DNA from: Acidobacteriota bacterium
GTDB lineage: Bacteria > Acidobacteriota > UBA890 > WLXD01
NCBI GenBank assembly: GCA_029263335.1
Contig: JAJCXS010000036.1
Coordinates: forward strand, 1-34,431
Direction: 5' to 3'
DNA: 34,431 nucleotides
Under the pieces are notes generated by a model. It had not been told where the DNA came from. It saw only the letters and a program-made list of their open reading frames with translations, and made no database searches. A program made the translations under genes and the position numbers. This document shows, piece by piece, positions 7,977 to 16,652 of this stretch; positions within the stretch are counted from its first letter, which is position 1; each line of letters begins with the position of its first letter.

Positions 7977-9563
7977 CTAGAAACCGAAGGGGCCCCTGCC
8001 GGCTGACGCCTCAGGCAACGGTTTGCGGGGGAGCAACTCGTCGCGCATGGCCGTGTGATACGCAAACGTCGCGATGATTACCGCGTTCTTCATCATGTCT
8101 GCCGGTACCAGCCGCTCGTAGGTATCGAAGTTGGAGTGATGCGAGCGCGTCCGGTATTCCATCGGATCCTGGATGAACTGGAACCCGGGCACACCCACGG
8201 CATCGAAAGCGAGGTGATCGGTGCCGCCGGTGTTGCGAATCGTCAGCGTTGTCATTCCGAGGTTCGACAGTGGCTTCATCCAGGCGGCGAAGATCGGCTC
8301 GACGCCTTCATTGCCCTGCATGTAGACGCCACGGATAGCGCCCGTGCCGTTGTCGAGGTTGTAGTACGCCGACACCTTGCCGTGCTCCGGGTACGTGTCC
8401 ATGTCCGCCGGATCGGCCAGATTCGACGCGACCCATCCGCGCGAGCCCAGCAGTCCCTGCTCCTCGCCGGACCACAGCGCGATACGAATCGTCCGCCGCG
8501 GCTGCAGGCCCGATTGCTTGAGGATACGAATGGCCTCCAACATGGCCGCCGACCCGGCTGCGTTGTCGGTCGCACCAGTGCCCGCGTGCCAGGAATCGAA
8601 GTGAGCTCCGAGCATGACGACCTCGTCTGCCAGATCGGTACCCGGGAACTCCGCGAACACGTTGTAGCCCTGCAGGTCGTCGTCGTGGAACTGGCTGGCA
8701 ATCTCCACCTCGAGCCGCACCGACTCGCCTTTCTCGAGCAAACGCCACAGGCGCCCATAGTGATCGCTGGTCAGAACGACCTGCGGCGGAGCCTGGGGCT
8801 CCTCGGGATCGCGCGGCCCACCGCTCGACACGAACAGTGTCCCAGCTGTTCCGGACTCGGCCCTTCCGGAAGGCTCGAGCACCGCCGCGACCCCTTCGTC
8901 GCGGAGAAAATTGTTGACCTTGGTGCGGAAGGCACGCGCAGCGCGGAACGCCGCGAAATCAAAGTTGCCGCGACGGCCGCCCGGCTGCGGCGCGGCCGCC
9001 AGCTCAGCCAGTTCCTCGTCGGTATAGCGACGTGCCTGCGCTTCCCAGCGAGGCTCAGTTTCCGGCGGCGTTTGTGCCAGCACGAACTTTCCGGCCAGCT
9101 TGCCCTTCAGCTCGTCGAGATCGTCCTCGTCCTTGACGGTCACCATGACCGCCTCCGCCTCGATGCGCCCCTCCGTGCCGGGAGTCCAGGCCTTCGGATA
9201 TCCGATCAGGGGAAACTGGACCGGCTCGGTAACGTGCGCGTAGAAACGCTGATTGCTCCAGCCCAGGCCGAATTCGCCCCACGCTTCCGTGCGGGCGTTT
9301 TCGATACCCCATTCGTTGAGAAGCTCGACCGCGTAGTCCGCCGCGGCAAAGAACTGGGGAGAATTCGTCAGGCGCGGGCCATGCACATCCGTCAGTTCGC
9401 GCAGGATGTTCATCACCTGCGAGTGATTGAACCCTTCGCTCTTGATGCGGTAAACCGCGTCAAGGTCGACTGCCTCGTCGCTGGCGGCTACCGGTATCGC
9501 GAGAGCGACGACCAGAATCACAGCGAGGAAGGAAGCACTGCGTGCACGTTGCCACATACCCAT
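7977..9563 (-). CDS. Exported M28-family zinc metallopeptidase
   Basis: The protein has 528 residues from ATG 9563; GGAG lies 7 bases upstream, and the open frame further upstream lacks such a site. A signal peptide (MGMWQRARSASFLAVILVVALAIPVAAS) is followed by an N-terminal helical region, a PA-like insertion (about residues 110-300), and the M28 catalytic core. Co-catalytic zinc ligands and base are visible: H321 and D323 in GAHFDSWHAG, D in GATDNAAGS, E367/E368 in WSGEEQG, D in NLDNGTG, and H475/H476 in RSHHSNFDTYE. The family cleaves N-terminal residues from peptides; related exported proteins are often called glutamate carboxypeptidase- or Q-peptidase-like. The C-terminus is rich in Gly and Pro (EASAGRGPFGF). 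It reads in the same direction as the CadC-type regulator gene 84 bases downstream. Confidence 0.93.
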   Translation of the reverse strand: MGMWQRARSASFLAVILVVALAIPVAASDEAVDLDAVYRIKSEGFNHSQVMNILRELTDVHGPRLTNSPQFFAAADYAVELLNEWGIENARTEAWGEFGLGWSNQRFYAHVTEPVQFPLIGYPKAWTPGTEGRIEAEAVMVTVKDEDDLDELKGKLAGKFVLAQTPPETEPRWEAQARRYTDEELAELAAAPQPGGRRGNFDFAAFRAARAFRTKVNNFLRDEGVAAVLEPSGRAESGTAGTLFVSSGGPRDPEEPQAPPQVVLTSDHYGRLWRLLEKGESVRLEVEIASQFHDDDLQGYNVFAEFPGTDLADEVVMLGAHFDSWHAGTGATDNAAGSAAMLEAIRILKQSGLQPRRTIRIALWSGEEQGLLGSRGWVASNLADPADMDTYPEHGKVSAYYNLDNGTGAIRGVYMQGNEGVEPIFAAWMKPLSNLGMTTLTIRNTGGTDHLAFDAVGVPGFQFIQDPMEYRTRSHHSNFDTYERLVPADMMKNAVIIATFAYHTAMRDELLPRKPLPEASAGRGPFGF

Positions 9564-9713
9564 GGTGTATCTCCGGCGGAGGCGCCCTCGGGACGCAAAC
9601 AAGAAATCGGACCGCGCTAGCTACTTTGAACCTGCGCCGACGCGACCGCAACCGCCGATGGTAGGGTCGGTACTCGACACTGACAACATTGCGTTTCCCC
9701 TACAGGCTTGCTC

Positions 9714-11198
9714 ATGCTTCGTCGCCACGCCATCCGCCCGGGTCTGGTGCTGCTGTTCCTGTCTGCCGCCGCGCTGGCGCCCTGGGTCGTGAGCCGCGCC
9801 GTGCCCTCACAGGAGGAACCCCCTGGAGACGTTATCGCCAACGCGATGCGGGCTCTGCTGGACGACCTGACCCCGGCACTGGTGCGCTATGGCGCAACGG
9901 CGCTGGAGGATGAGCAGCGCTACGACTGGAACTATCAAATAGCGGGTCGCGTCGGTCTACCGATGTTCGAACTGGACGAACAGGACCGCGAACTCTTCTG
10001 GAATCTACTCGAAGCTGCGCTGGGACAGGGCGGCGCCCGTCAGGTGCGCGACATCATCGCGATCGAACGCCACATGTTCGAGACCACCAATGATGAATCA
10101 CGCGATCCGGACTGGTATTTCCTCACCATGTTCAACAGGCCGCGAGCGCGAGGCGGCTGGGGTTGGCGATTCGAGGGCCATCACATTTCGATCAACCTCA
10201 CCCTGCTGGAAGGGAACGTCGTCGGAACGACACCGCTATTTCTTGGCACCGAACCGACGCGACTCTCACGCACCACGAGCCGACCCGAAGCGACGCCGCT
10301 AGGGCACGAGGCAGCGGCTGGTCGTGCATTGCTCGAAGCGCTCGACGCTGACCAGCAACGACGAGCTGTCTTCGCGGCCGCGCCGCCGGACGACATCATC
10401 ACGCGAGCCGACCGCCGTGCCGCCCGACCTAGTCTGCTGGGTATCCGCTACGGTGAGCTCAACGCGACCCAACAAAGCCTCATGCGCGCATTGATCCAGC
10501 GATACACCGCTCGGTTGCGACCCGACCTGGCAGCCAGCGAGTTCAAGGCCATCGAGGAGGCCGGATTCGACGAGGTTCGCTTCGGCTGGGCCGGCCCCGT
10601 GACGCCGGGCGCGGCGCACTACTACCGGGTGCACGGTCGTGATTTTCTCATCGAATACGGCCACGTGGACGGCAGCGCAGAGCATGTGCACTCCGTATGG
10701 CGGAAGTTCGACGATGATTTTGCCCGTCGGACCTTGCGCGAGCACGCCGCGACCCGAACAGCGGGCCGCACGTCGCTCCGCGAGGTGGAGGCACCCAAAG
10801 CAGACGAAGCACCCACCGATGTGGCGATCGCCGTCCCCGCTGCGACCGCGCCGCCGCGTACGCTCGAACTGGTCGCCGCCGAGGTCGAGGCCAACGGCTG
10901 CGATGCCACCGCAACCGTGATGTCCAGGCGCTCCCTGGTGGGCACCGACGAGCTGCCCCGCAACGTCATGCCCGACCCCGATCTGGAGGTCCTGACCCTG
11001 AGCATCAGCTCGTCCGAGGCCCGCGAGGGGCTCGAGAACCTGTGCCAGGCGGGATCTCGAATCGACGCCCTATCGCCACTCCACCCGGACGGTAGCCTGA
11101 TTGGCAAGAACATCACCGTCAGACTGGAGTTGGAGGGAGACTCGCGTGTCAGCGTCTGGCGCGCGACCCGCATCCGCGCCATCGCCCCTGGACAGTAG
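9714..11198 (+). CDS. Exported DUF3500 protein with an additional C-terminal domain
   Basis: The protein has 494 residues from ATG 9714, preceded by AGG at 9704-9706; a TTG two codons upstream is too close to that site. An N-terminal signal segment (MLRRHAIRPGLVLLFLSAAALAPWVVSRA) leads into a DUF3500 domain at about residues 35-345. Its characteristic blocks are all present: GWGWRFEGHHISINLTLLEGN, then TPLFLGTEP, then YYRVHGRDFLIEYGH, then HVHSVWRKF near the end. The repeated His residues look like a metal or cofactor site, but the family has no assigned reaction. Residues about 346-494 exceed the usual DUF3500 length and I do not recognise them; they include CDATATVMSRRSLVG and a beta-rich tail. 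The ABC exporter gene begins 6 bases after the stop, so the two are probably cotranscribed. Confidence 0.85.
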   Translation: MLRRHAIRPGLVLLFLSAAALAPWVVSRAVPSQEEPPGDVIANAMRALLDDLTPALVRYGATALEDEQRYDWNYQIAGRVGLPMFELDEQDRELFWNLLEAALGQGGARQVRDIIAIERHMFETTNDESRDPDWYFLTMFNRPRARGGWGWRFEGHHISINLTLLEGNVVGTTPLFLGTEPTRLSRTTSRPEATPLGHEAAAGRALLEALDADQQRRAVFAAAPPDDIITRADRRAARPSLLGIRYGELNATQQSLMRALIQRYTARLRPDLAASEFKAIEEAGFDEVRFGWAGPVTPGAAHYYRVHGRDFLIEYGHVDGSAEHVHSVWRKFDDDFARRTLREHAATRTAGRTSLREVEAPKADEAPTDVAIAVPAATAPPRTLELVAAEVEANGCDATATVMSRRSLVGTDELPRNVMPDPDLEVLTLSISSSEAREGLENLCQAGSRIDALSPLHPDGSLIGKNITVRLELEGDSRVSVWRATRIRAIAPGQ

Positions 11199-11204
11199 CG
11201 CAAC

Positions 11205-12998
11205 GTGGTAGATAACAGCCCAAGTGAGCCAACTAGCGGCGGCATGCGGCACGCCTGGCCGCTGATCAAGCGGTTCTGGCCTTGGGTCCGACCCCACCAA
11301 CGCTACGTCTGGATGGTCACTGCCCTGCTGGTGCTTTCGACACCCCTGTCGTTGGTGTCGCCACTCATCGTTCGCCGCGTGGTCGACGACGCGGTCCTCA
11401 GGTCGAGCCCCGACGAGGTGCTCTTCTGGGGCGTGGTGCTCGTCGGTATGACGGCTGTAGCCATCGTTTTTGGCCTCGCGATCGGCTACGGGACGACGCT
11501 GCTGCACACCAAGGTCCTGCGCGATCTGCGGGTGCAGCTTTACCAGCATATGCAGCGGCTTTCGCTGGGCTACTACCACGACAAGGAAACCGGCTGGCTG
11601 ATGTCGCGCCAGACGGACGACGTTGACAGTCTTGACGGCGTCATGGCCGACGCCTTCGCGCGAGCGCTGATCGATGTCATCCGCGGCGTCGGCTTCGCGG
11701 CGATGATCCTCTACATCGAGTGGCGCATGGCCGCTGGGGGGCTCTTTCTGGCGGCCATCATCTTCGGGTTCCAATACCTCATTTCGGGACGCATGCGGCG
11801 CCTGTCCAAGGCGGCTCGTGAACATTGGACGGCCGTCAGCAGCACTCTGCACCAGGGGCTGTCCGGGCACGCGCTCGTTCTTGGTACCGCGTCCGAGGGT
11901 CGTGAGGCACTGCGGTTCGTGAAGACGCTGCACACCAGCGTTCGCGCCAACGTGAAGCGCGACGTCTTTTCGCTGATCACCAATCACGTCTTTGGGCTGG
12001 TCGGTGGCGTCGCTCCCACGATCATCGTGCTAGGCGGCGTCTACTTGATCGTGACCAGCGACTTCACCGTGGGCGGCCTCTTCGCGTTCTTCATGTACCT
12101 GACCCAGCTGTTCGGCGCCGTTGGCCGCGTCGTCGGCATGAATCCACGTTTGCAGCGATCGCTTGCCTCGCTCGAGCGCATCTACGAGGTTCTCGACACG
12201 GAGCCGGAGATCGTGTCGACCGGCAGCACCCGGATCGCGCCGCTGTCCGGTGGGATCCGCTTCGACCAGGTGTGCTTCGAATACCTGCCGGGGCGACCGG
12301 TGCTGCATGGCATCGACCTGGAGGTGGCGCCCGGCAAGATGGTGGCACTCGTCGGCCCGTCGGGAGCCGGAAAGAGCACGCTCGCCGGGTTGGTAGGCCG
12401 TTACTACGATCCCACGGCAGGGCGTGTTCTGGTTGATGGCATCGATCTGCACGAACTCGACCTGCGTTGGTATCGACAACACGTCGGCCTGGTGCCCCAG
12501 GAGATCTTCCTGTTCGACCGCAGCGTAGCCCACAACATCGCCTATGGATCGCCGGGAGCGACACCCGACCAGATCCGCGTGGCAGCCGAGGCCGCCAACG
12601 CACGTGCTTTCATCGAAGGCATGCCGGAGGGGTTCGAGACCGTCATTGGTGAGCGTGGCGTGAAGCTCTCGGGAGGACAGCGACAACGTCTGGCAATCGC
12701 GCGCGAACTGCTCCGCGATCCCCCCATCCTCATTCTCGACGAGGCCACGTCGTCGCTCGACTCCGGAACAGAGGCACTGATCCAGGAGGCTCTCGGTACT
12801 CTGCTGGCCGAACGAACGTCAATCGTCATCGCCCATCGGCTATCGACGGTGATTCGTGCGGATCAGATCGTGGTCTTGGACGACGGCCGTACCGCCGAGA
12901 CTGGAACGCACGCCGAGTTGATGGGCAACGGCGGTCTGTACGCGCAGCTGTACCGTTCACAGTTCCGCGATCTTGCAGAACCGTCGCGGCGAGATTGA
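11205..12998 (+). CDS. ABC exporter, fused permease-ATPase (MsbA/lipid or multidrug type)
   Basis: This 597-residue half-transporter is expected to work as a homodimer. Residues about 25-330 form the type I exporter membrane domain with six helices (VWMVTALLVLSTPLSLV, FWGVVLVGMTAVAIVFG and others). Residues about 345-590 are the ATPase, with Walker A GPSGAGKST (about 383), Q-loop VPQEIFLFD, signature LSGGQRQRLAIAREL (about 487), Walker B ILILDEATSSLDS (about 507) and H-loop VIAHRLSTV. Family members flip lipids or export drugs and peptides; the substrate cannot be told here. The start is GTG 11205, 6 bases after the DUF3500 gene, with only a weak ribosome site, so an internal ATG at 11244 is possible. 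The stop codon sits in the loop of a strong hairpin. Confidence 0.93.
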   Translation: MVDNSPSEPTSGGMRHAWPLIKRFWPWVRPHQRYVWMVTALLVLSTPLSLVSPLIVRRVVDDAVLRSSPDEVLFWGVVLVGMTAVAIVFGLAIGYGTTLLHTKVLRDLRVQLYQHMQRLSLGYYHDKETGWLMSRQTDDVDSLDGVMADAFARALIDVIRGVGFAAMILYIEWRMAAGGLFLAAIIFGFQYLISGRMRRLSKAAREHWTAVSSTLHQGLSGHALVLGTASEGREALRFVKTLHTSVRANVKRDVFSLITNHVFGLVGGVAPTIIVLGGVYLIVTSDFTVGGLFAFFMYLTQLFGAVGRVVGMNPRLQRSLASLERIYEVLDTEPEIVSTGSTRIAPLSGGIRFDQVCFEYLPGRPVLHGIDLEVAPGKMVALVGPSGAGKSTLAGLVGRYYDPTAGRVLVDGIDLHELDLRWYRQHVGLVPQEIFLFDRSVAHNIAYGSPGATPDQIRVAAEAANARAFIEGMPEGFETVIGERGVKLSGGQRQRLAIARELLRDPPILILDEATSSLDSGTEALIQEALGTLLAERTSIVIAHRLSTVIRADQIVVLDDGRTAETGTHAELMGNGGLYAQLYRSQFRDLAEPSRRD

Positions 12999-13024
12999 GC
13001 CGCGACGGTGGCTGGCAGCCAGCC
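12981..13024 (+). terminator. Two tandem hairpins at the end of the ABC exporter gene
   Basis: A perfect 10-base-pair inverted repeat (12981-12990 with 12999-13008) encloses an 8-base loop that holds the TGA stop codon of the exporter gene. A second perfect 6-base-pair hairpin (13010-13015 with 13019-13024, 3-base loop) follows at once. Neither is followed by a T-run, so this is either a Rho-independent-like terminator without U-tract, an mRNA 3'-end stabiliser, or both. It marks a likely operon end. Confidence 0.5.
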
Positions 13025-13259
13025 CTATCCTTCAGACGGACGTTCGGGATTTGGGGAGCCCGGAGCGCCGTCAAGGTACCAGCTCGCGGTCTGGCGATCC
13101 ACCTTCGGTCCCAGACTCTCGCAGGCACGTTGGCGTAGAGGGTCACGCTACCGGTTGAAGCGTCCTGCGTGTCGATGCTAGCTTCCGTCGCGGTTCCACA
13201 ATTACGCCCGGACCTGGCGTCAGTGAGCGAGGCCCGGGCGTACCAACGCGGAGGGCGGC

Positions 13260-13700
13260 ATGAGCCTCGATGACATGGATGGCGGCATCAACACCGGGAA
13301 GATGATCATCGGCGGCATCGCGGCCGGCGTCGTGATCGACGCTGGCGAGATGGTTTCCAACTTGTTCCTTTTCGCCGAGGAATTCGGCGCGATGAACGAG
13401 ACCCTGGGACTCATGGAGCCGAACGCCACCGCGCTCATTCTGTTCAACGTGCTCGGCATCTTGCTCGGGATCGGCACCGTCTGGACGTACGCCGCCATCC
13501 GGCCACGCTTCGGCGCAGGCCCGTCGACCGGGATCTGCGCCGGCCTCGCGGTGTGGGGATTCTTCTACCTGCTCCCTGGCATTGGGCAGCACCTAATGGG
13601 GATGTACCCGTTGGTGCTGTTCGCCAAGGTCGTCACCTTCCAGGCGCTCCTGATGTGTGCGGCCGGCTACGTCGGCGGCATGTTGTACCGCGAGAATTAG
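13260..13700 (+). CDS. Small four-helix membrane protein of unknown function
   Basis: The protein has 146 residues, with GGAGGG about 5 bases before ATG 13260. Four hydrophobic segments are visible: about residues 13-40 (GKMIIGGIAAGVVIDAGEMV), 57-80 (ATALILFNVLGILLGIGTVW), 92-110 (STGICAGLAVWGFFYLLPG) and 118-142. Between the second and third segments is a short AAIRPRFGAGP loop. I have an impression of similar 140-residue, uncharacterised proteins in other GC-rich bacteria with the same AAIRPRFG-GP loop, but I cannot name a family. An acidic residue in the first helix (DAGE) and a His in the third loop (GIGQHLMGM) are the only polar features within the membrane part. It stands alone between the exporter terminator and the peroxidase gene. 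Confidence 0.75.
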   Translation: MSLDDMDGGINTGKMIIGGIAAGVVIDAGEMVSNLFLFAEEFGAMNETLGLMEPNATALILFNVLGILLGIGTVWTYAAIRPRFGAGPSTGICAGLAVWGFFYLLPGIGQHLMGMYPLVLFAKVVTFQALLMCAAGYVGGMLYREN

Positions 13701-13919
13701 CCGACTCCGACACTGACGCAGACGCAGACGGGACTCGTGCGGCGTTGAGACCCGCGGGGAGGGGCCGCTCCTGGCCGGCCTGGGCCGACGGATGTCCACG
13801 ATGGCAACGTCAGGACCGGCGGGCCGCTGCTTTATTGCGGAATGTTGCTGCCGCATGGCGGGTCTAAGGGCTAGTGTCGCCCGCAATCCCTGCCGCGACA
13901 TTACATCCGGAGTCCGTTG

Positions 13920-15545
13920 ATGGCTGGTCACCAACACGCGAATCGTCACCGCGGCATGCACCGTGCGCTGTTGGTCGCGGCGCTTGCTGTGCCGCCCCTT
14001 CTCATTGCGGGCGATGGTACCGCCGACGTGGGTCAGTGGCGCTCGATTGATGGGCGCGGCAACAGCATCCGCGAGCCTGGGATGGGGGCGGCGGAAACCG
14101 CCCTGACACGGCTCGCCGGCCATATGTACGGCGACTTCGTATCGACACCGGCGGGCGCTGATCGCCCCAGCGCACGCGCAGTCAGCAACAGCATTGCAGA
14201 CCAGTCGGTGCCCGGGCTCAACGCCGACGGCATGTCCGATTTCGTCTGGCTCTGGGGCCAGTTCATAGATCACGACATGGATCTCACGGACTCTGCACGT
14301 CCTGCGGAAGCCTTTGACATCGACGTGCCGCGTGGCGACCCCTTCTTCGACGTGACCGCGAGCGGACACGTCACCATCGGGTTCAGTCGCTCCGCCTGGA
14401 AGCCGGGAACGGGCACGAGCCGGCTGAACCCACGCCGTCAAATGAACTCGATCACGTCCTGGATCGACGCGTCGAACGTTTACGGTTCCGACGCCACCCG
14501 CGCTGACGCCCTGCGCGCCGGGAGAGGCCGGCTGCGCATGAGCCGCGGCAAGATGTTGCCGAAGAATACGCCCGGATTGCCGAACGCCGGCGGCACAGGC
14601 GCCGCGTTGTACCTTGCCGGCGACGTGCGTGCCAACGAACAGACGGGCCTGACGGCCATGCACACCTTGTGGGTGCGGGAACACAACCGCATCGCCAGAC
14701 GCGTCCGCGCCGACAATCCTTCCCTGAGTAGCAACGAGATCTACCAGCGGGCACGCGCTGAGGTAGGCGCCCTCATTCAGGCAATCACCTACAACGAGTT
14801 CCTGCCGGCACTGCTCGGCGCCAACGCCCTGGCCCCCTATACGGGATGGGACCCGAGCAGCGACGGAGCGATCGCCCAGGAGTTTTCTACGGCCGCGTAC
14901 CGTTTCGGTCACAGCATGGTGTCGCCGCAGATCTTGCGGCTCAAGCGCAACGGCCGACCCGTGCCCCAGGGGCACCTGTCGCTGCGCGAAGCGTTCTTCA
15001 ACCCGAGCGCTTTGGTCGAAACCGGTCTGGAGCCGATCCTCCGCGGCCTCGCCGCGCAGCGGGCTCGCGCTATCGACAACATGGTGATCGACGAACTGCG
15101 CAACTTCCTATTCGGACCACCCGGCGCGGGAGGATTCGACCTGGCTGCGCTCAACATTCAGCGAGGACGCGACCACGGGCTGGCCACATATTACGATGCA
15201 CGCATTATCTTCGGCCTCAAGCCGCCGCGCAGCTTCGCGGATATCACCAGCAACGTGCAGGTCGCCGCACGCCTCGAAGATATCTACGGTCAGGTCAGGA
15301 AGGTGGACCTGTGGGTCGGGGGTCTCGCCGAGGATCACGTCGAAGGGAGTCAGCTCGGGACACTGTTCCACGCGATCGTCAAGGACCAGTTCGAGCGGCT
15401 ACGCGACTGCGACCGTTTCTGGTACGCCCGCGTCTACAGGGGCGAGCAGCTGCGGCAGATCGAACGCACGACGCTCGCCGACGTGATTCGGCGCAACACT
15501 CGAATCGGCAGAGAGCTGGCCGACAACGTCTTCCGCACCCGCTGA
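13920..15545 (+). CDS. Animal-type haem peroxidase (peroxidase-cyclooxygenase superfamily)
   Basis: The protein has 541 residues from ATG 13920 (GGAG at 13909-13912); a TTG just before it is less well spaced. The N-terminus has a signal-like hydrophobic stretch (LLVAALAVPPLLIAG). The whole peroxidase domain follows with its hallmarks: distal His H118 in WGQFIDHDMD, ITSWIDASNVYGS, ANEQTGLTAMHTLWVREHNRIA, the catalytic-Arg region RARAEVGALIQAITYNEFLP, proximal His H331 in YRFGHSM, and NIQRGRDHGL near the C-terminus. The superfamily oxidises halides, pseudohalides or phenols with hydrogen peroxide. Bacterial members are known and called peroxicins or peroxidasin-like proteins. The acidic residues that bind haem covalently in mammalian enzymes cannot be assigned confidently here. 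An exported location would suggest defence or oxidation of extracellular compounds. Confidence 0.93.
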   Translation: MAGHQHANRHRGMHRALLVAALAVPPLLIAGDGTADVGQWRSIDGRGNSIREPGMGAAETALTRLAGHMYGDFVSTPAGADRPSARAVSNSIADQSVPGLNADGMSDFVWLWGQFIDHDMDLTDSARPAEAFDIDVPRGDPFFDVTASGHVTIGFSRSAWKPGTGTSRLNPRRQMNSITSWIDASNVYGSDATRADALRAGRGRLRMSRGKMLPKNTPGLPNAGGTGAALYLAGDVRANEQTGLTAMHTLWVREHNRIARRVRADNPSLSSNEIYQRARAEVGALIQAITYNEFLPALLGANALAPYTGWDPSSDGAIAQEFSTAAYRFGHSMVSPQILRLKRNGRPVPQGHLSLREAFFNPSALVETGLEPILRGLAAQRARAIDNMVIDELRNFLFGPPGAGGFDLAALNIQRGRDHGLATYYDARIIFGLKPPRSFADITSNVQVAARLEDIYGQVRKVDLWVGGLAEDHVEGSQLGTLFHAIVKDQFERLRDCDRFWYARVYRGEQLRQIERTTLADVIRRNTRIGRELADNVFRTR

Positions 15546-15579
15546 GCCGAGTCCGGCCGCGGCCCGGCAGCCCACTCCG

Positions 15580-16527
15580 CTAGGCGTACAGAGCGGCCAC
15601 GTAGGCGCAGTAGCCGAGCAGCAAGACCCCGCCTTCCCACCGCTGTATGCGCCCGTAGGTGTACAGGGCAACCGTCGCTGCGGCGGTCATCAGCAGCATG
15701 ACAGGTAAGTCAAAGGTAACAACAGCCTGACTCACCGGCACCGGCTCGATCGCGGCCGCAATGCCGAGGCCGCCGAGCAAGTTGAAGACATTGCTACCAA
15801 TAATGTTGCCAACGAGCACATCGGCCTCGCCGCGCAGGGCGGCGACCATGGAGGTGGCCAGCTCGGGCAACGAAGTGCCGAACGCCACCACCGAGGCCGC
15901 GATGAGAAATTCGGGAACGCCGAAATTGCGAGCCAGCTCGGAGGCCGCATCGACCAGTAGCCACGCTCCCACCATGAGGCTCACCAGGCCCGCCACCGCA
16001 CGAGGAATCTCAACGCCCAAACGAACGGCGACAGCCGGGTCGAGTTCCATGCCGCCGACGTCGGTCGCCTCCAGCTCGCTGTCTTCGCGCCTCGCAAAGC
16101 GTAGGGTCGCCCATGTGAAGGCCAACAGGCTGACGAACAGCGCGACGCCCCAGAAGCGCGAGATCACGCCTGTCGCCGCAAGCGCGAATACGAGAACGCT
16201 GGCCAGAAGCATCAACGGCAGCTCGCGCTTGAAGATCTCGCGACTACATGGGATGGCATTGATGAGCGCGCTCAGTCCGAGGATGAGACCAAGGTTGGCG
16301 ATATTGCTACCGACCACGTTGCCAAGCGCGATGTCGGTGCTACCGCTCCAGGCCGCCTGCGCGCCCGTTAGCAGCTCGGGCATCGAGGTGCCGAACGCGA
16401 CCACGGTCAAGCCAATGACCAATGGGGTCACGTTCAGCGACAGCGCGATGCGCGAGGCGCCTACGACCAGCCATTCGGCGCCGTAGTACAGCCCGACCAC
16501 GCCCAGGATGAGAAACAGCAGTGTCAC
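15580..16527 (-). CDS. Sodium/calcium antiporter (CaCA family, YrbG-like)
   Basis: This 315-residue inner-membrane protein has about ten hydrophobic segments and the internal duplication of the CaCA family. The first alpha repeat has VVAFGTSMPELLTG then GNVVGSNIANLGLILG; the second has VVAFGTSLPELATS then GNIIGSNVFNLLGG. The Glu and Ser/Asn residues in these pairs bind Na+ and Ca2+. I start it at GTG 16527, which has AGGA 8 bases upstream and begins a normal first helix (TLLFLILGVVGLYYGAEWLV). The frame is open further upstream, but that extension is hydrophilic Arg-rich sequence unlike the family. The probable role is Ca2+ extrusion or ion homeostasis. It is divergent from the two-component system genes, with 125 bases between them. 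Confidence 0.93.
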   Translation of the reverse strand: MTLLFLILGVVGLYYGAEWLVVGASRIALSLNVTPLVIGLTVVAFGTSMPELLTGAQAAWSGSTDIALGNVVGSNIANLGLILGLSALINAIPCSREIFKRELPLMLLASVLVFALAATGVISRFWGVALFVSLLAFTWATLRFARREDSELEATDVGGMELDPAVAVRLGVEIPRAVAGLVSLMVGAWLLVDAASELARNFGVPEFLIAASVVAFGTSLPELATSMVAALRGEADVLVGNIIGSNVFNLLGGLGIAAAIEPVPVSQAVVTFDLPVMLLMTAAATVALYTYGRIQRWEGGVLLLGYCAYVAALYA

Positions 16528-16652
16528 GCAGTCGGTCCTACAAACGGGTCGCGCCCGTGCCCTTGGGATGCCAGCCGCAAGCGTAGCAGGCCGAGGCGAG
16601 TCTCGACTGGCTCCCATTTGCGTGGCCAGCCGATGAGAACGACAATCACCCC

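Noticed and set aside
8055..9620. Plus-strand open frame of 521 codons
   Set aside because: It is a shadow of the M28 peptidase gene, which has all zinc ligands. Other long antisense frames (13593-14975 -, 21289-22314 -, 30051-31322 -) were rejected for the same reason.
12999..13259. A small gene in the 261-base gap (open frame 12973-13158)
   Set aside because: It begins inside the ABC exporter gene, has no ribosome site and shows no pattern. Apart from the hairpins I see nothing in this gap.
13701..13919. Short GACGCA repeats and GC-rich inverted segments ahead of the peroxidase gene
   Set aside because: They are brief and consistent with base composition; no promoter or site could be supported.
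15553..15567. GC-only palindrome between the peroxidase and exchanger genes
   Set aside because: It could be a bidirectional terminator, but it has no T-run on either side and such palindromes are expected in this base composition.
16590..16640. CTGGC/GCCAG inverted repeat ahead of phoB as a Pho box
   Set aside because: A Pho box is made of direct repeats with CTGTCAT-like cores; this is a weak inverted repeat and does not fit.
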